35,380 nucleotides of DNA from Ancylobacter dichloromethanicus (GTDB taxonomy: Bacteria > Pseudomonadota > Alphaproteobacteria > Rhizobiales > Xanthobacteraceae): assembly GCF_018390645.1 (NCBI RefSeq), contig NZ_JAHBGC010000024.1, positions 1-35,380 of the forward strand, given 5' to 3'. Position numbers and translations under genes: made by a program. Numbering within the stretch: the stretch's first letter is position 1; every line of letters starts with the position of its first letter. Of the stretch, positions 1 to 8,300 are shown piece after piece. The notes beneath the pieces were generated by a model. The model was not told the origin of the DNA and did not search any database. It saw only the letters and a program-made list of their open reading frames with translations.

Positions 1-61
1 GTTCTTCTCCAACCCCCAGCACGAGCGCACCAAGCTGTTCCTCAGCCAGATCCTGCACTGA
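1..61 (+). CDS. Amino-acid ABC transporter ATPase, C-terminal end (partial)
   Basis: Only the last 19 codons are present, read from base 2 and ending in TGA at 59-61. They spell FFSNPQHERTKLFLSQILH. The pattern F-x-x-P-x-x-x-R-(T/A)-x-x-F-L-x-x-I-L is the usual C-terminus of polar amino-acid importer ATPases of the GlnQ/HisP/ArtP type, where this helix follows the H-loop. Everything upstream lies outside the window, so the substrate cannot be named. A strong hairpin follows within about 20 bases, which fits the last gene of its operon. The family assignment rests on a short match and is moderately sure. Confidence 0.6.
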   Translation, partial: FFSNPQHERTKLFLSQILH

Positions 62-82
62 GCCTGGATAGCTGAACACAGA

Positions 83-110
83 CGGCCGGACCGTGGAGGC
101 GGTCCGGCCG
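83..110. terminator. Hairpin terminator between convergent genes
   Basis: A perfect 10-bp inverted repeat (cggccggacc at 83-92 and ggtccggccg at 101-110) encloses an 8-base loop. It lies between the ABC ATPase end (+) and the sseA end (-). A short T-containing run follows on the + strand (ttgccgtttg). There is no long U-tract, so a bidirectional terminator is likely but not proven. Confidence 0.65.
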
Positions 111-166
111 TTGCCGTTTGTGTACCGGGTTCAGCGTGAGCGAAGTTCTGCGCGAGCGGTTTGTGG

Positions 167-1060
167 TCAGTCCGCGGGCCCGGTTGCCGCCGGTTTGTCG
201 GACGAGCCCCATTCTGTCCAGGAGCCGTCGTAGAGCGCGACGGGCGGCGAGCCGATGGTCTCCAGCGCCAGCCAAAGGATCGCGGCGGTGACGCCCGAGC
301 CGCAGCTGGTGATGACGGGTTTCGACAGGTCGATGCCTGCGCTCTCGACGGCCCGCCGGATCGTCCCGGCGTCGACCAGACGACCGTCCTTCACCACCTC
401 GGAAACCGGCAGGTTGCGCGCGCCGGGGATATGGCCCGGCCGCACGCCGGCACGCGGCTCCGGTGCCTCGCCACGGAAGCGCTCGACCGCGCGCGCGTCC
501 AGCACCTGGGCGCGGCGATCGGCCAGCCGGGCGGCGACGTCGTCGATCGAGGCGACCCAGTCGCGGTCGAGCGTGGCGTCGAACCGGGCCGGGAGGTAGG
601 GCGCCTCGCCGCTTTCCGTCGGCCGGCCTTCCGCCAGCCATTTAGGGAAGCCGCCATCGAGAATGGCGACATCGACGGCGCCGAAGGCGCGCAGCGTCCA
701 CCACACGCGCGGCGCCGAGAACAAACCCTCGGTGTCGTAGACCACGATCTTCATCTGCCGGCCGATGCCGAGCGATTCCATTGCCGCCCGGAACAGCGTC
801 TCGGAGGGCAGCATGTGCGGCAGCGGGCTCGAAATATCCGACAGGGCGTCGATGTCGAAGAACACCGCGCCCGGAATATGCGCGGCGAGATATTCCTCGC
901 GACCGCTCCGCCCGGTCGCAGGCATGTGCCACGAGCCATCGACGATGACGAGATTGGGCGCCCCCAGATGAGCGGCGAGCCATTCGGTCGACACGAAGCG
1001 GTTGCTGTCAGGCGAGTCCGATTCGTGGAATTCGGATTCGTGGAAGTCGGATTCGGGCAT
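167..1060 (-). CDS. sseA: 3-mercaptopyruvate / thiosulfate sulfurtransferase
   Basis: A 297-residue protein with two tandem rhodanese domains. The N-terminal domain (about residues 20-150) is structural. The C-terminal domain (about 165-290) carries the active-site loop C253-G-S-G-V-T, the form typical of 3-mercaptopyruvate sulfurtransferase rather than plain rhodanese. The enzyme transfers sulfane sulfur from mercaptopyruvate or thiosulfate to cyanide or thiols in the cytoplasm. The start ATG at 1060 has GGAG about 8 bases upstream. The gene lies 27 bases after alaX and is the last of the cysK-alaX-sseA group, which links it to cysteine metabolism. Oddity: the first 18 residues hold degenerate repeats (HESDF/HESEF) that look like a recent 15-bp duplication and are not part of the fold. 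The preference for mercaptopyruvate is inferred from the loop. Confidence 0.88.
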   Translation of the reverse strand: MPESDFHESEFHESDSPDSNRFVSTEWLAAHLGAPNLVIVDGSWHMPATGRSGREEYLAAHIPGAVFFDIDALSDISSPLPHMLPSETLFRAAMESLGIGRQMKIVVYDTEGLFSAPRVWWTLRAFGAVDVAILDGGFPKWLAEGRPTESGEAPYLPARFDATLDRDWVASIDDVAARLADRRAQVLDARAVERFRGEAPEPRAGVRPGHIPGARNLPVSEVVKDGRLVDAGTIRRAVESAGIDLSKPVITSCGSGVTAAILWLALETIGSPPVALYDGSWTEWGSSDKPAATGPAD

Positions 1061-1087
1061 GGAGCACTCCAGCGCCGCGCGCGGGCG

Positions 1088-1801
1088 TCAGGCCCAGGCC
1101 AGCCGCACGCGGCGATTCTGCTGGCCTTTCTTCTCTATCTTGGTCACCTGCACGGCGCCGATTTCGTCCAAGCCGCGCACATGGGTGCCGCCGCAGGGCT
1201 GGAGGTCCAGTCCCTCGATCTCGACGAGGCGCACCTTGCCGCTGCCCATCGGCGGCTTCACCGACATGGTCTTGACGAGGCCGGGATTGGCAACGAGTTC
1301 CTCGTCGCTGATCCAGCGTTCCTTCACCCTTGCGCCGGTGGCAATCATTTCGTTCACCTTGGCGGTGATTGCGTCCTTGTCCAGGCCGCCCTCGGGAATG
1401 TCGAAGTCGAGGCGGCTCTCCTCATCGCCGATGGAGCCGCCGGTAACCGGGAAAGGCAGGGCGACGGAGAGCAGGTGAAGCGCCGTGTGCATGCGCATCC
1501 GCTTGTGGCGCGTCGGCCAATCCAGCCGCAGGGCCACTGCTTCGCCGGCCTCGGGAGGCTCGTAACCGCTGGCGGGGATGTGGACGATTTCGGCCTTGGA
1601 GGGGCTATAGACCGCCGTCTCAATGCCGATCTCGCTGCCGTCGGCCCGCACGAGCACGCCACGATCGCCGGGCTGACCGCCGGCCGTGGCGTAGAAAATC
1701 GTCCGGTCGACGATGATGCCGCCTTCCGGCGTCACCGCCGTGACCACGGCGGACGTTTCCTTGAGATAGGCATCGTCGCGGAACAGGAGGAGCGTTTCCA
1801 T
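1088..1801 (-). CDS. alaX: Free-standing alanyl-tRNA editing protein AlaX
   Basis: A 237-residue homologue of the AlaRS editing domain. It hydrolyses Ser- or Gly-tRNA(Ala) in trans. The zinc site is visible as H105-T-A-L-H109 and C203-G-G-T-H207, and an N-terminal barrel segment has the glycine-rich ATAGGQPGDRG (about 38-48). This is the AlaX-M size class. The frame stays open upstream into cysK, but the real start is ATG at 1801: it shares one base with the cysK stop (TAATG), and the first residues METLLLFRDDAYL match the family N-terminus. The overlap implies translational coupling with cysK. Being coupled to an enzyme of the serine/O-acetylserine branch makes sense for a protein that clears serine mischarging, but that link is inference. 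Confidence 0.88.
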   Translation of the reverse strand: METLLLFRDDAYLKETSAVVTAVTPEGGIIVDRTIFYATAGGQPGDRGVLVRADGSEIGIETAVYSPSKAEIVHIPASGYEPPEAGEAVALRLDWPTRHKRMRMHTALHLLSVALPFPVTGGSIGDEESRLDFDIPEGGLDKDAITAKVNEMIATGARVKERWISDEELVANPGLVKTMSVKPPMGSGKVRLVEIEGLDLQPCGGTHVRGLDEIGAVQVTKIEKKGQQNRRVRLAWA

Positions 1802-2832
1802 TATACCAGCGCGTTGGGCACGTCGACGCTGCGTTCCAGCCAGCCCGGAACGGGCAGGCCCTTTTCGCGCAGGAAGACGGGGTTGAAGAGCTTGGACTGA
1901 TACCGCGTGCCGTAGTCGCAAAGCACGGTGACGATGGTATGGCCGGGGCCGAGTTCCCTCGCCAGTTGCATGGCGCCGGCAATATTGATGCCGGACGAAC
2001 TGCCGAGGCACAGGCCCTCATATTCGAGCAGGTCGAACACGATCTGCACCGCTTCCGCGTCCGGTATGCGGTAGGCGAAATCGACCGGCGCGCCTTCCAG
2101 ATTGGCGGTGATGCGGCCCTGGCCGATGCCCTCGGTGATAGACGAGCCTTCGGACTTCAGTTCGCCGGTGGTGTAGTAGCTGTAGAGCGCCGCGCCGAAC
2201 GGGTCGGCAAGCGCGATCTTGATGGCGGGATTGCGCTCCTTCAGCGCGATGCCGGTGCCGGCCAGCGTGCCGCCGGTGCCGACCGCGGCGACGAAGCCGT
2301 CCACCTTGCCATCGGTCTGCGCCCAGATCTCCGGCCCCGTCGTTTCGATATGGGCGAGGCGGTTGGCGACGTTGTCGAACTGGTTGGCCCAGACCGCGCC
2401 ATTCGGCTCGCTGGCCGCCAAAGCCTCGGCCAGACGGCCGGAAACCTTCACATAGTTGTTGGGGTTGGCATAGGCGACCGCAGGCACCTCGACCAGCGCG
2501 GCGCCGGCGAGGCGGAGCATGTCCTTCTTCTCCTGGCTCTGCGTTTCGGGGATGACGATCACCGAACGGTAGCCGAGGGCGTTGCCGACCAGCGCGAGGC
2601 CGATGCCGGTATTTCCCGCCGTGCCCTCGACGACGACGCCGCCGGGACGCAACTGGCCGCGCGCCACCGCGTCCTGAATGATGAACAGGGCGGCGCGGTC
2701 CTTCACCGACTGGCCGGGGTTGAGGAACTCGGCCTTGCCGAGGATCGTGCAGCCGGTGGCCTCGGAGGCGCGCTTGAGCTTGATGAGCGGCGTGTTGCCG
2801 ATCGCCTCGACGAGACCGTTGCGGATGTCCAT
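1801..2832 (-). CDS. cysK: Cysteine synthase A (O-acetylserine sulfhydrylase)
   Basis: A 343-residue PLP enzyme of the beta-family (fold type II) that makes cysteine from O-acetylserine and sulfide. Visible landmarks are the N-terminal IGNTPLIKL, the PLP lysine K44 in GQSVKDRA, the substrate/phosphate loop EGTAGNTGIG (about 69-78), and the glycine loop GTGGTLAGTG. The frame extends 21 codons further upstream, but the ATG at 2832 places the family start MDIRNGLVEAIGNTP correctly. Its TAA overlaps the ATG of alaX by one base. It follows photolyase in the same direction after about 75 bases that contain a 7-bp hairpin. Compared with the common 310-residue CysK it has a slightly longer C-terminus (SKLFNPVFLREKGLPVPGWL), seen in many proteobacterial members. 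Confidence 0.92.
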   Translation of the reverse strand: MDIRNGLVEAIGNTPLIKLKRASEATGCTILGKAEFLNPGQSVKDRAALFIIQDAVARGQLRPGGVVVEGTAGNTGIGLALVGNALGYRSVIVIPETQSQEKKDMLRLAGAALVEVPAVAYANPNNYVKVSGRLAEALAASEPNGAVWANQFDNVANRLAHIETTGPEIWAQTDGKVDGFVAAVGTGGTLAGTGIALKERNPAIKIALADPFGAALYSYYTTGELKSEGSSITEGIGQGRITANLEGAPVDFAYRIPDAEAVQIVFDLLEYEGLCLGSSSGINIAGAMQLARELGPGHTIVTVLCDYGTRYQSKLFNPVFLREKGLPVPGWLERSVDVPNALV

Positions 2833-2858
2833 GGGCCTGATTTCTTCTGCCGTTTGAA

Positions 2859-2879
2859 GGCCCACGAAATTAGTGGGCC
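2859..2879 (-). terminator. Hairpin between phr and cysK
   Basis: A 7-bp inverted repeat (ggcccac at 2859-2865, gtgggcc at 2873-2879) with a 7-base loop lies between the photolyase stop and the cysK start. On the transcribed strand it is followed by TTC rather than a U-run, so it may weaken read-through or act as a leader hairpin. On that strand an imperfect direct repeat of AGCCGGTTG precedes it. Confidence 0.35.
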
Positions 2880-2907
2880 GCAACCGGCTCGGCAACCGGC
2901 TTGCGCG

Positions 2908-4356
2908 CTAATCCCCGCGAATGCGCTGAAATCGGTCGAGCGCGCGCTGGCGCGCCTGCGCATGATCGACGATCGGGCGCGGATAGGTCTCGCCCAGCAC
3001 CACGCCGGCGTGGCGCAGGAGGTCGGCCGGTGCCTCCCAGGGCCGGTGGATCAATTTTGCCGGCAGCCCCGCGAGTTCCGGCACGAAATGCCTGACATAG
3101 GTGCCTTCGGGATCGAATTTCTCGCCCTGCGCGACCGGGTTGAAGACGCGGAAATAGGGCGCGGCGTCGGCGCCCGAGCCGGCGACCCATTGCCAGCTCG
3201 CCGGGTTGTTGGCGGGGTCGGCGTCCACCAGCGTGTCCCAGAACCAGTCCTCGCCGCGGCGCCAGTCGGTGAGGCCGTGCTTGATCAGGAATGAGGCGGC
3301 AACCATGCGCACGCGGTTATGCATCCAGCCGGTTTGCCAGAGCTGGCGCATGCCGGCGTCGACCAGGGGATAGCCGGTCCGGCCACTTCGCCACGCTCGC
3401 TCAAGCACCGTGTCGTTCGCCCACTCGAAGGCGTCGAAGCGGGGGGAGAAATTCGCCTGCGCGAGGTCGGGGAAGTGGAACAGCAGATGATAGCTGAACT
3501 CGCGCCAATAGACCTCGCTGACGAATTTTTCGATATCGCGGGCCGAAGCGTCGCCGGCCGCCTCGGCATGCCGCACGGCGGCGAACGCCCGATGCGGCGA
3601 CATCTCGCCGAAGCGCAGATGTGGCGACAGGCGGGAGGTGGAGGGCTGGTCGGGACGATCGCGCGCGCCCGCATAGCCGTCGAGCCCGCCGTCGATGAAG
3701 TCGGCCAGCGCCGCCCGCGCGCCCTCCTCGCCCGGCGTCCAGGCCTGACGCAACCCCCCGGCCCAGTCGGGTCCCGTCGGCTCCAGCGCCCAGTCCTCCA
3801 GCCGTTCGCTTTCCGGCGCCGGAGCGTGCCGCCACGCGGACGGCGCGCGCGTGGGCGAGCGGACGGCCTGGCCCGCCGCCCGGCGATAGAAAGGCGTGAA
3901 CACACGGAACGGGGCGCCGGACTGTGTTGCGACGGTCCACGGCTCGTGCAGCAGGCTGCCGCCGAAGCTCTCGACCTTGATCCCGCGCGCGACGAGCGAT
4001 GCCTTCACCGCCCTGTCGGTGGCGATTTCGGGGGCGCCATAGCGCCGGTTCCAATAGACCGCGCCGGCGCCGGCCTCGTGGGCGAGACGTGGCAGCACAT
4101 CACCCGCCGCTCCCCGGCGCAGGACCAGTTGGCCGCCCTTTGCTTCAACTTCGGCGGACAGTGCCGCCAGTGAGCGGCTGAGCCACCAGCGCGCCGCGCC
4201 GCCGAGCGGACGTACGCCCGCGCTCACGTCGTCGAGCAGAAACACCAGCACCAGCCGGCGCCCGCTGGCCTGCGCGGCATCGAGCGCCGGATTGTCGGCG
4301 AGGCGGAGGTCGTCGCGAAACCAGACGAGTGCGGGGCGGTCGATGGCAGAGGGCAT
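2908..4356 (-). CDS. phr: Deoxyribodipyrimidine photolyase (class I CPD type)
   Basis: A 482-residue flavoprotein that repairs UV-made cyclobutane pyrimidine dimers using blue light. The N-terminal alpha/beta antenna-binding domain starts with LVWFRDDLRLADNPAL. The helical FAD domain has RLSPHLRFGEMSPH, EFSYHLLFHFPDL, and the highly conserved block from RTGYPLVDAGMRQL through WMHNRVRM to DWFWDTLVDADPANNPASWQW, which lines the FAD and dimer pocket. The frame runs on for 45 codons upstream, but those are uncharacteristic. ATG at 4356 (MPSAIDRPALVWF) gives the usual family length and has AGGA about 8 bases upstream. It is divergent from the SDR gene across an AT-rich spacer with a palindrome. 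A cryptochrome is the alternative, but the sequence pattern fits the repair enzyme better. Confidence 0.9.
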   Translation of the reverse strand: MPSAIDRPALVWFRDDLRLADNPALDAAQASGRRLVLVFLLDDVSAGVRPLGGAARWWLSRSLAALSAEVEAKGGQLVLRRGAAGDVLPRLAHEAGAGAVYWNRRYGAPEIATDRAVKASLVARGIKVESFGGSLLHEPWTVATQSGAPFRVFTPFYRRAAGQAVRSPTRAPSAWRHAPAPESERLEDWALEPTGPDWAGGLRQAWTPGEEGARAALADFIDGGLDGYAGARDRPDQPSTSRLSPHLRFGEMSPHRAFAAVRHAEAAGDASARDIEKFVSEVYWREFSYHLLFHFPDLAQANFSPRFDAFEWANDTVLERAWRSGRTGYPLVDAGMRQLWQTGWMHNRVRMVAASFLIKHGLTDWRRGEDWFWDTLVDADPANNPASWQWVAGSGADAAPYFRVFNPVAQGEKFDPEGTYVRHFVPELAGLPAKLIHRPWEAPADLLRHAGVVLGETYPRPIVDHAQARQRALDRFQRIRGD

Positions 4357-4439
4357 GCGGGCATTCCTGGCATTTCGCCACCTTTTACGAAACGGCAGGG
4401 CAAAACGATCAGCCGTGCTGGTAAAGGGGGCAGAAATTT

Positions 4440-4457
4440 TATAATGACGATCATCAT
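4440..4457. promoter_or_regulatory. AT-rich divergent promoter region with near-palindrome
   Basis: A perfect -10 hexamer TATAAT lies at 4440-4445 on the + strand and the same AT block gives TATAAA on the - strand. It overlaps a 14-bp near-palindrome at 4444-4457 (ATGACGATCATCAT, 12 of 14 positions symmetric). No good -35 is seen on either side. The site sits between phr (-) and the SDR gene (+), so an operator controlling one or both is plausible. Confidence 0.4.
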
Positions 4458-4502
4458 GAAAAATGGTCGCCACATTCGGCGCCATCGCCAAGGAGCCAGA
4501 TA

Positions 4503-5318
4503 ATGAGCACCGACCTTCCCCGAGGCACCGCCGTCGTCACCGGCGCTTCCAGCGGCATTGGCAGAGTCTACGCCGAGAAGCTCGCCCGGCGCGGCTATGA
4601 CCTGTTGCTGGTGGCCCGCGACCGCAATCGCCTCGATACGCTCGCAGCCGCCATCGCCGCTGCGACCGGCCGGAACGCCGAGGTGCTGGCCGCCGATCTC
4701 GGGCAGCCGGACGGGGTTGAGGCGGTTGCCGCGCGTATCGCCTCAGATGACGCCATCATCTTGCTGGTCAACAATGCCGGCATGGGCACGGAAGGGCCGG
4801 TCGTCGGCGCTGATGCCGGAAAGGTCGACGCCATGGTGCAGCTCAATGTCGCCGCTCTCACCCGGCTCTCGGTAGCCGCGGTGAACGCTTTCTCCGGGCG
4901 GGGCAGGGGGACGCTGGTCAACATCGCTTCGGTGGTGGCGCTGGTGCCCGAAGCCTTCCTCGGTGCCTATGCCGGCACCAAGGCCTATGTGCTGGCCTTT
5001 ACCCAGTCGCTGCAGAGCGAACTGAAGGGTGGGCCGGTACGGGTGCAGGCGGTGGTGCCCGGCTACACGATGACGGAGTTCTTCGACCGCGCCGGGATTG
5101 ATGCGAAGGCATTGGCGCCGGAAACGGTGATGTCGGCGGAAGATCTCGTCGAGGCGGCACTGCGCGGCTTGGAGGCCGGCGAGACGATCACCATTCCCTC
5201 GGTGCCCGACATGGCGGCGTGGCAGGCGGTGGTGGACGATCGCATGTCCATGGCGCCCGTGCTGTCGCGCCGCCGGCCGGCGGCGCGCTACGGCCTGGAA
5301 GAGGTGGTTACCGCCTGA
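4503..5318 (+). CDS. Short-chain dehydrogenase/reductase (SDR)
   Basis: A 271-residue classical SDR. It has the NAD(P) loop TGASSGIG (13-20), NNAG (90-93) and the catalytic set S143, Y156 and K160 (YAGTK). The N-terminal pattern and the A-R-D-R-x-R-L at the end of strand 2 resemble NADP-preferring members of the DltE/YqjQ type. The substrate cannot be read from the sequence. The start ATG has AAGGAG about 8 bases upstream. The stop lies only 4 bases from the stop of the convergent tamB, leaving no room for a private terminator. It is divergent from photolyase, but nothing in the protein suggests a repair role. Confidence 0.88.
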   Translation: MSTDLPRGTAVVTGASSGIGRVYAEKLARRGYDLLLVARDRNRLDTLAAAIAAATGRNAEVLAADLGQPDGVEAVAARIASDDAIILLVNNAGMGTEGPVVGADAGKVDAMVQLNVAALTRLSVAAVNAFSGRGRGTLVNIASVVALVPEAFLGAYAGTKAYVLAFTQSLQSELKGGPVRVQAVVPGYTMTEFFDRAGIDAKALAPETVMSAEDLVEAALRGLEAGETITIPSVPDMAAWQAVVDDRMSMAPVLSRRRPAARYGLEEVVTA

Positions 5319-5322
5319 GCCG

Positions 5323-8300
5323 CTAGTAGTCCCACTGGGCGCCGATGCCGACCTCGGCGGCGCCGTCGGCGCCGGTCGCGCCCTGCAGGCGGATGTTCTT
5401 GGTGACGTCGACATCCACCGTGACGCGGCTCGATCCCGCGGACGTGCCCTGCCGCACGCCGAGATAGATGTTGTCGTTGAGGCGGCGGCCGAGGCCGACC
5501 TGGCCGCCGGTCCCCTCGGCATCGGCCCCCAGCTCCAGGCTGTCGACGCCGAGCGAGCGGCGCACATTCTCGAGCGCGCTGGCGCCGCCGGAGAACTGCG
5601 CGACGGTCTGGGCGAGCTGGATCGCCTGACCGCCATTCAGCGAGCCGGCCGAGCGGCCGAACAGCAGGCGGGAGATCACTTCGTCCTGCGGCAGCGTCGG
5701 CGTGGACGAGAAGCTGATGACGGGGCGGGAGGCCGGACCCGAGACCAGTACCCGGGCGGTGATGTCGGTGCTGGTCGTCTCGGCGATGAAGTCGAGCTCC
5801 GGATCGGTGGTGCCGGTGAAGGTGATGTTGCCGCGCGTGAAGGTGAGGCGGCGGCCGCCGAAATCGAATGAGCCGCGGCGCAGTTGGAAGCCGCCGAGGG
5901 TCACCGGCGCCCGTGTCGTCCCGCTCAGCTTCAGTTCACCGCCGAGTTGCGCCTCGATGCCGAGGCCGCGCACGAAGACATTGTTGCTCGGCGCCGACAG
6001 GGTGAGGTCGAGGTCGATGCCGTTGCGGGCCGGTCCGGACGGCTCCTGCTGGCGCTGCACGGTCGGGCTCTTGCGCTTGAACGCGGCACTGGCGTTGACG
6101 TGACGGACGTCGAGGTCCTGCACCCCGCCCGGAAAGCGATCGGGCACATTGATGTCGAGGGCGCGCAGCACCAGCCGGCCGGTGAGGCGCGGGCCGTTCA
6201 GGAAAGCGCCCTCGATGCCGAGCCGGCCTTCAGCGACCAGGCGCATCAGGTCGCTGTTGACCAGTGCCGCATTGGCGAGGTCGAGTTCGATACGGCCGGG
6301 ATAGCCGGCGGAGGGATCGAGCGCGACATTGCCGCGCCCGGTGATGCTGCCGCCATTGGTGGTGGCGGCGCGGAAGCTGGTGATGGTTACCGAGCGCTCG
6401 GTGCCGGTGAGCACTGCCTCTATATTGCTGAGCGCCACGCCATTGACGGAATCGTCGAACCGCCCGCCACTGAGGCGCACCGTGCCGCCGGCGCGCGGCG
6501 CGGTGGCCGTGCCGCGCAGCGTGGCGTCGACATTGGCGATGCCGGTGACACGCGCGCCCGTCGCGGCGAGCATCGGGTTGGCGATGGCGAGGTCGATGGC
6601 GCCGCGCAAGGCGAGATCGACCTCGCCCGCCCCCAGCGGCACCGAGCCGCTGACCGTAAACCCCTGGACGTTCCGTCCGCTTATGGTGGCACGCAACTGC
6701 GCCCGCCCGTTACCGAGCGTGCCATTGGCGGCGATGTCGAACGGACCGGCGCCGGAACTGGCGAGGTCCGGATTAGTCAGGCGGGTGATGCGCAGGTCGT
6801 AATTGCCGGTCGGTGCCGCGCCCGTGCCGCCGATCCGCGCCGTGCCTGCCAGCGTGCCGGAAAGGTTTACATTCGGCGCGGCAAGGCTGACCAGCGAAAG
6901 CGGTAGCGCGCGCAGGTCCACCGCGAGATCGAGCCGCTCGCCGGCCGTGCCCGAGACCGTGGCGGAGCCACCGCCGGCGCTGAGCGCCAGCCGGTCGATG
7001 GCGACGGTGCCGCCGGACAGCGTGAAGGTCGCCGGCGCGGTCAACGCCGCGTTGAGGCCGGGCCGCGCCGCGGTGAGCCGGTCGAGGCGCAGGCGGGCGC
7101 CGTCCGTTCGCGGCTCCAGCCGGCCGGCGGCGCGCAGACTGGTGCCCTGAGCCAGCGCTTCCAATGTGAGATCGGTGCCGGATGCATTGCCATCGGCGCG
7201 CAAGGTTGCCGTCTCCACGGCGGTGCCGGAAAGGTCCAGCGCGCGCAGTTCGGCCGAGCCGTTCAGGAGCGGCACGCCCAGCAGGTCGCGCGCGCTGCCA
7301 TTGATGTCGGCCGAACCGATGGACTGACCGAAGGCGCTTATCTTTTCGGCGCTTGCCCGCACATCGGCATTCTGGCGCCCGTCGGCCGCGCTGAGCGTGA
7401 TGTCGGCGTTCAGGGCGCCGGCCATCTCGGTGAGCGCCAGCGCCGCGATGTCCGCAAGGTCGCCGGCGACGATGGTCAGCCGGCCGGCGGCAAGGCCCGC
7501 CGGGTCGAGCGCGAGATCGCCGCGCGCGGTGACCGAGCCGATGGCGAGGTCGAGACCGGACAGGCGGCGGGTGCCGTCCGGCTCGGTGGCGAGCGCGGCA
7601 TTGCCTCGCGCCGGCCTGCCGCCAATGTCACCGGTGAGCGCCGCCGTGCCGGAGAGGTCCCCGGTGATGTCCGACGCGGTGATGTCGAGCGACAGGTCGC
7701 GGACGGGACGCCCCTCGGCCGTGCCGTTGGGCACCTGCAGCGTCGCCTTGACGCCGAGGGCGTCGAGGGTGCCGGAGAACGCGGCATTGGCCTGCAGCGC
7801 TCCACCGAGGCGCGGCTCGATCCGCGCGAGGTCGTCGAGGGTGAGCGTTGCCGTGAGGTCGGCAAGGTCGGCGGCGATGCGGCCATTGACCGTTGCCGCC
7901 ACACCTTCCGTGTCGATCTTCAGATTGTTGACCGACAACGCGTTGGCGCCGTCGCGCGCCAGAGCGCCATCGATTCGCATCTCGCGTCCCACCAGAGCGT
8001 CGAGGCGCTCGATGCCGGTCTCCAGCCCCAGCGCATTGCCCTTGAGATCGGCGCTGGCGCGGGTGAGATCGGTGGAGGCCGACAGCCGCGCGTCGAGCGT
8101 GGCCATGCCGGCGAGGGGACGGCCGGCCAGAGGCGAGAAGGCCGCAAGGTTCAGGCGGGCGACCGTGAGATCGCCATCGATGGCGCGCCCGTCCACATGG
8201 CCGGCGAAACGGGCCGACATGGCGGCCAATTCGGCGGAGGCAGCCTCCAGCACGGCGGCACCGTCCGGCGGAAGCGTTCCGGTGGCGGAAAAGCGGCCCT

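Noticed and set aside
161..1900. A 579-residue open frame on the + strand over sseA and alaX
   Set aside because: It is the antisense shadow of two well-recognised genes. High third-position GC keeps the opposite frame open; its translation is rich in R, H, G and A and matches no family.
2833..2907. A riboswitch ahead of cysK
   Set aside because: The leader is too short and shows none of the conserved cores of SAM, SAM-II or SAH riboswitches; only a 7-bp hairpin is present.
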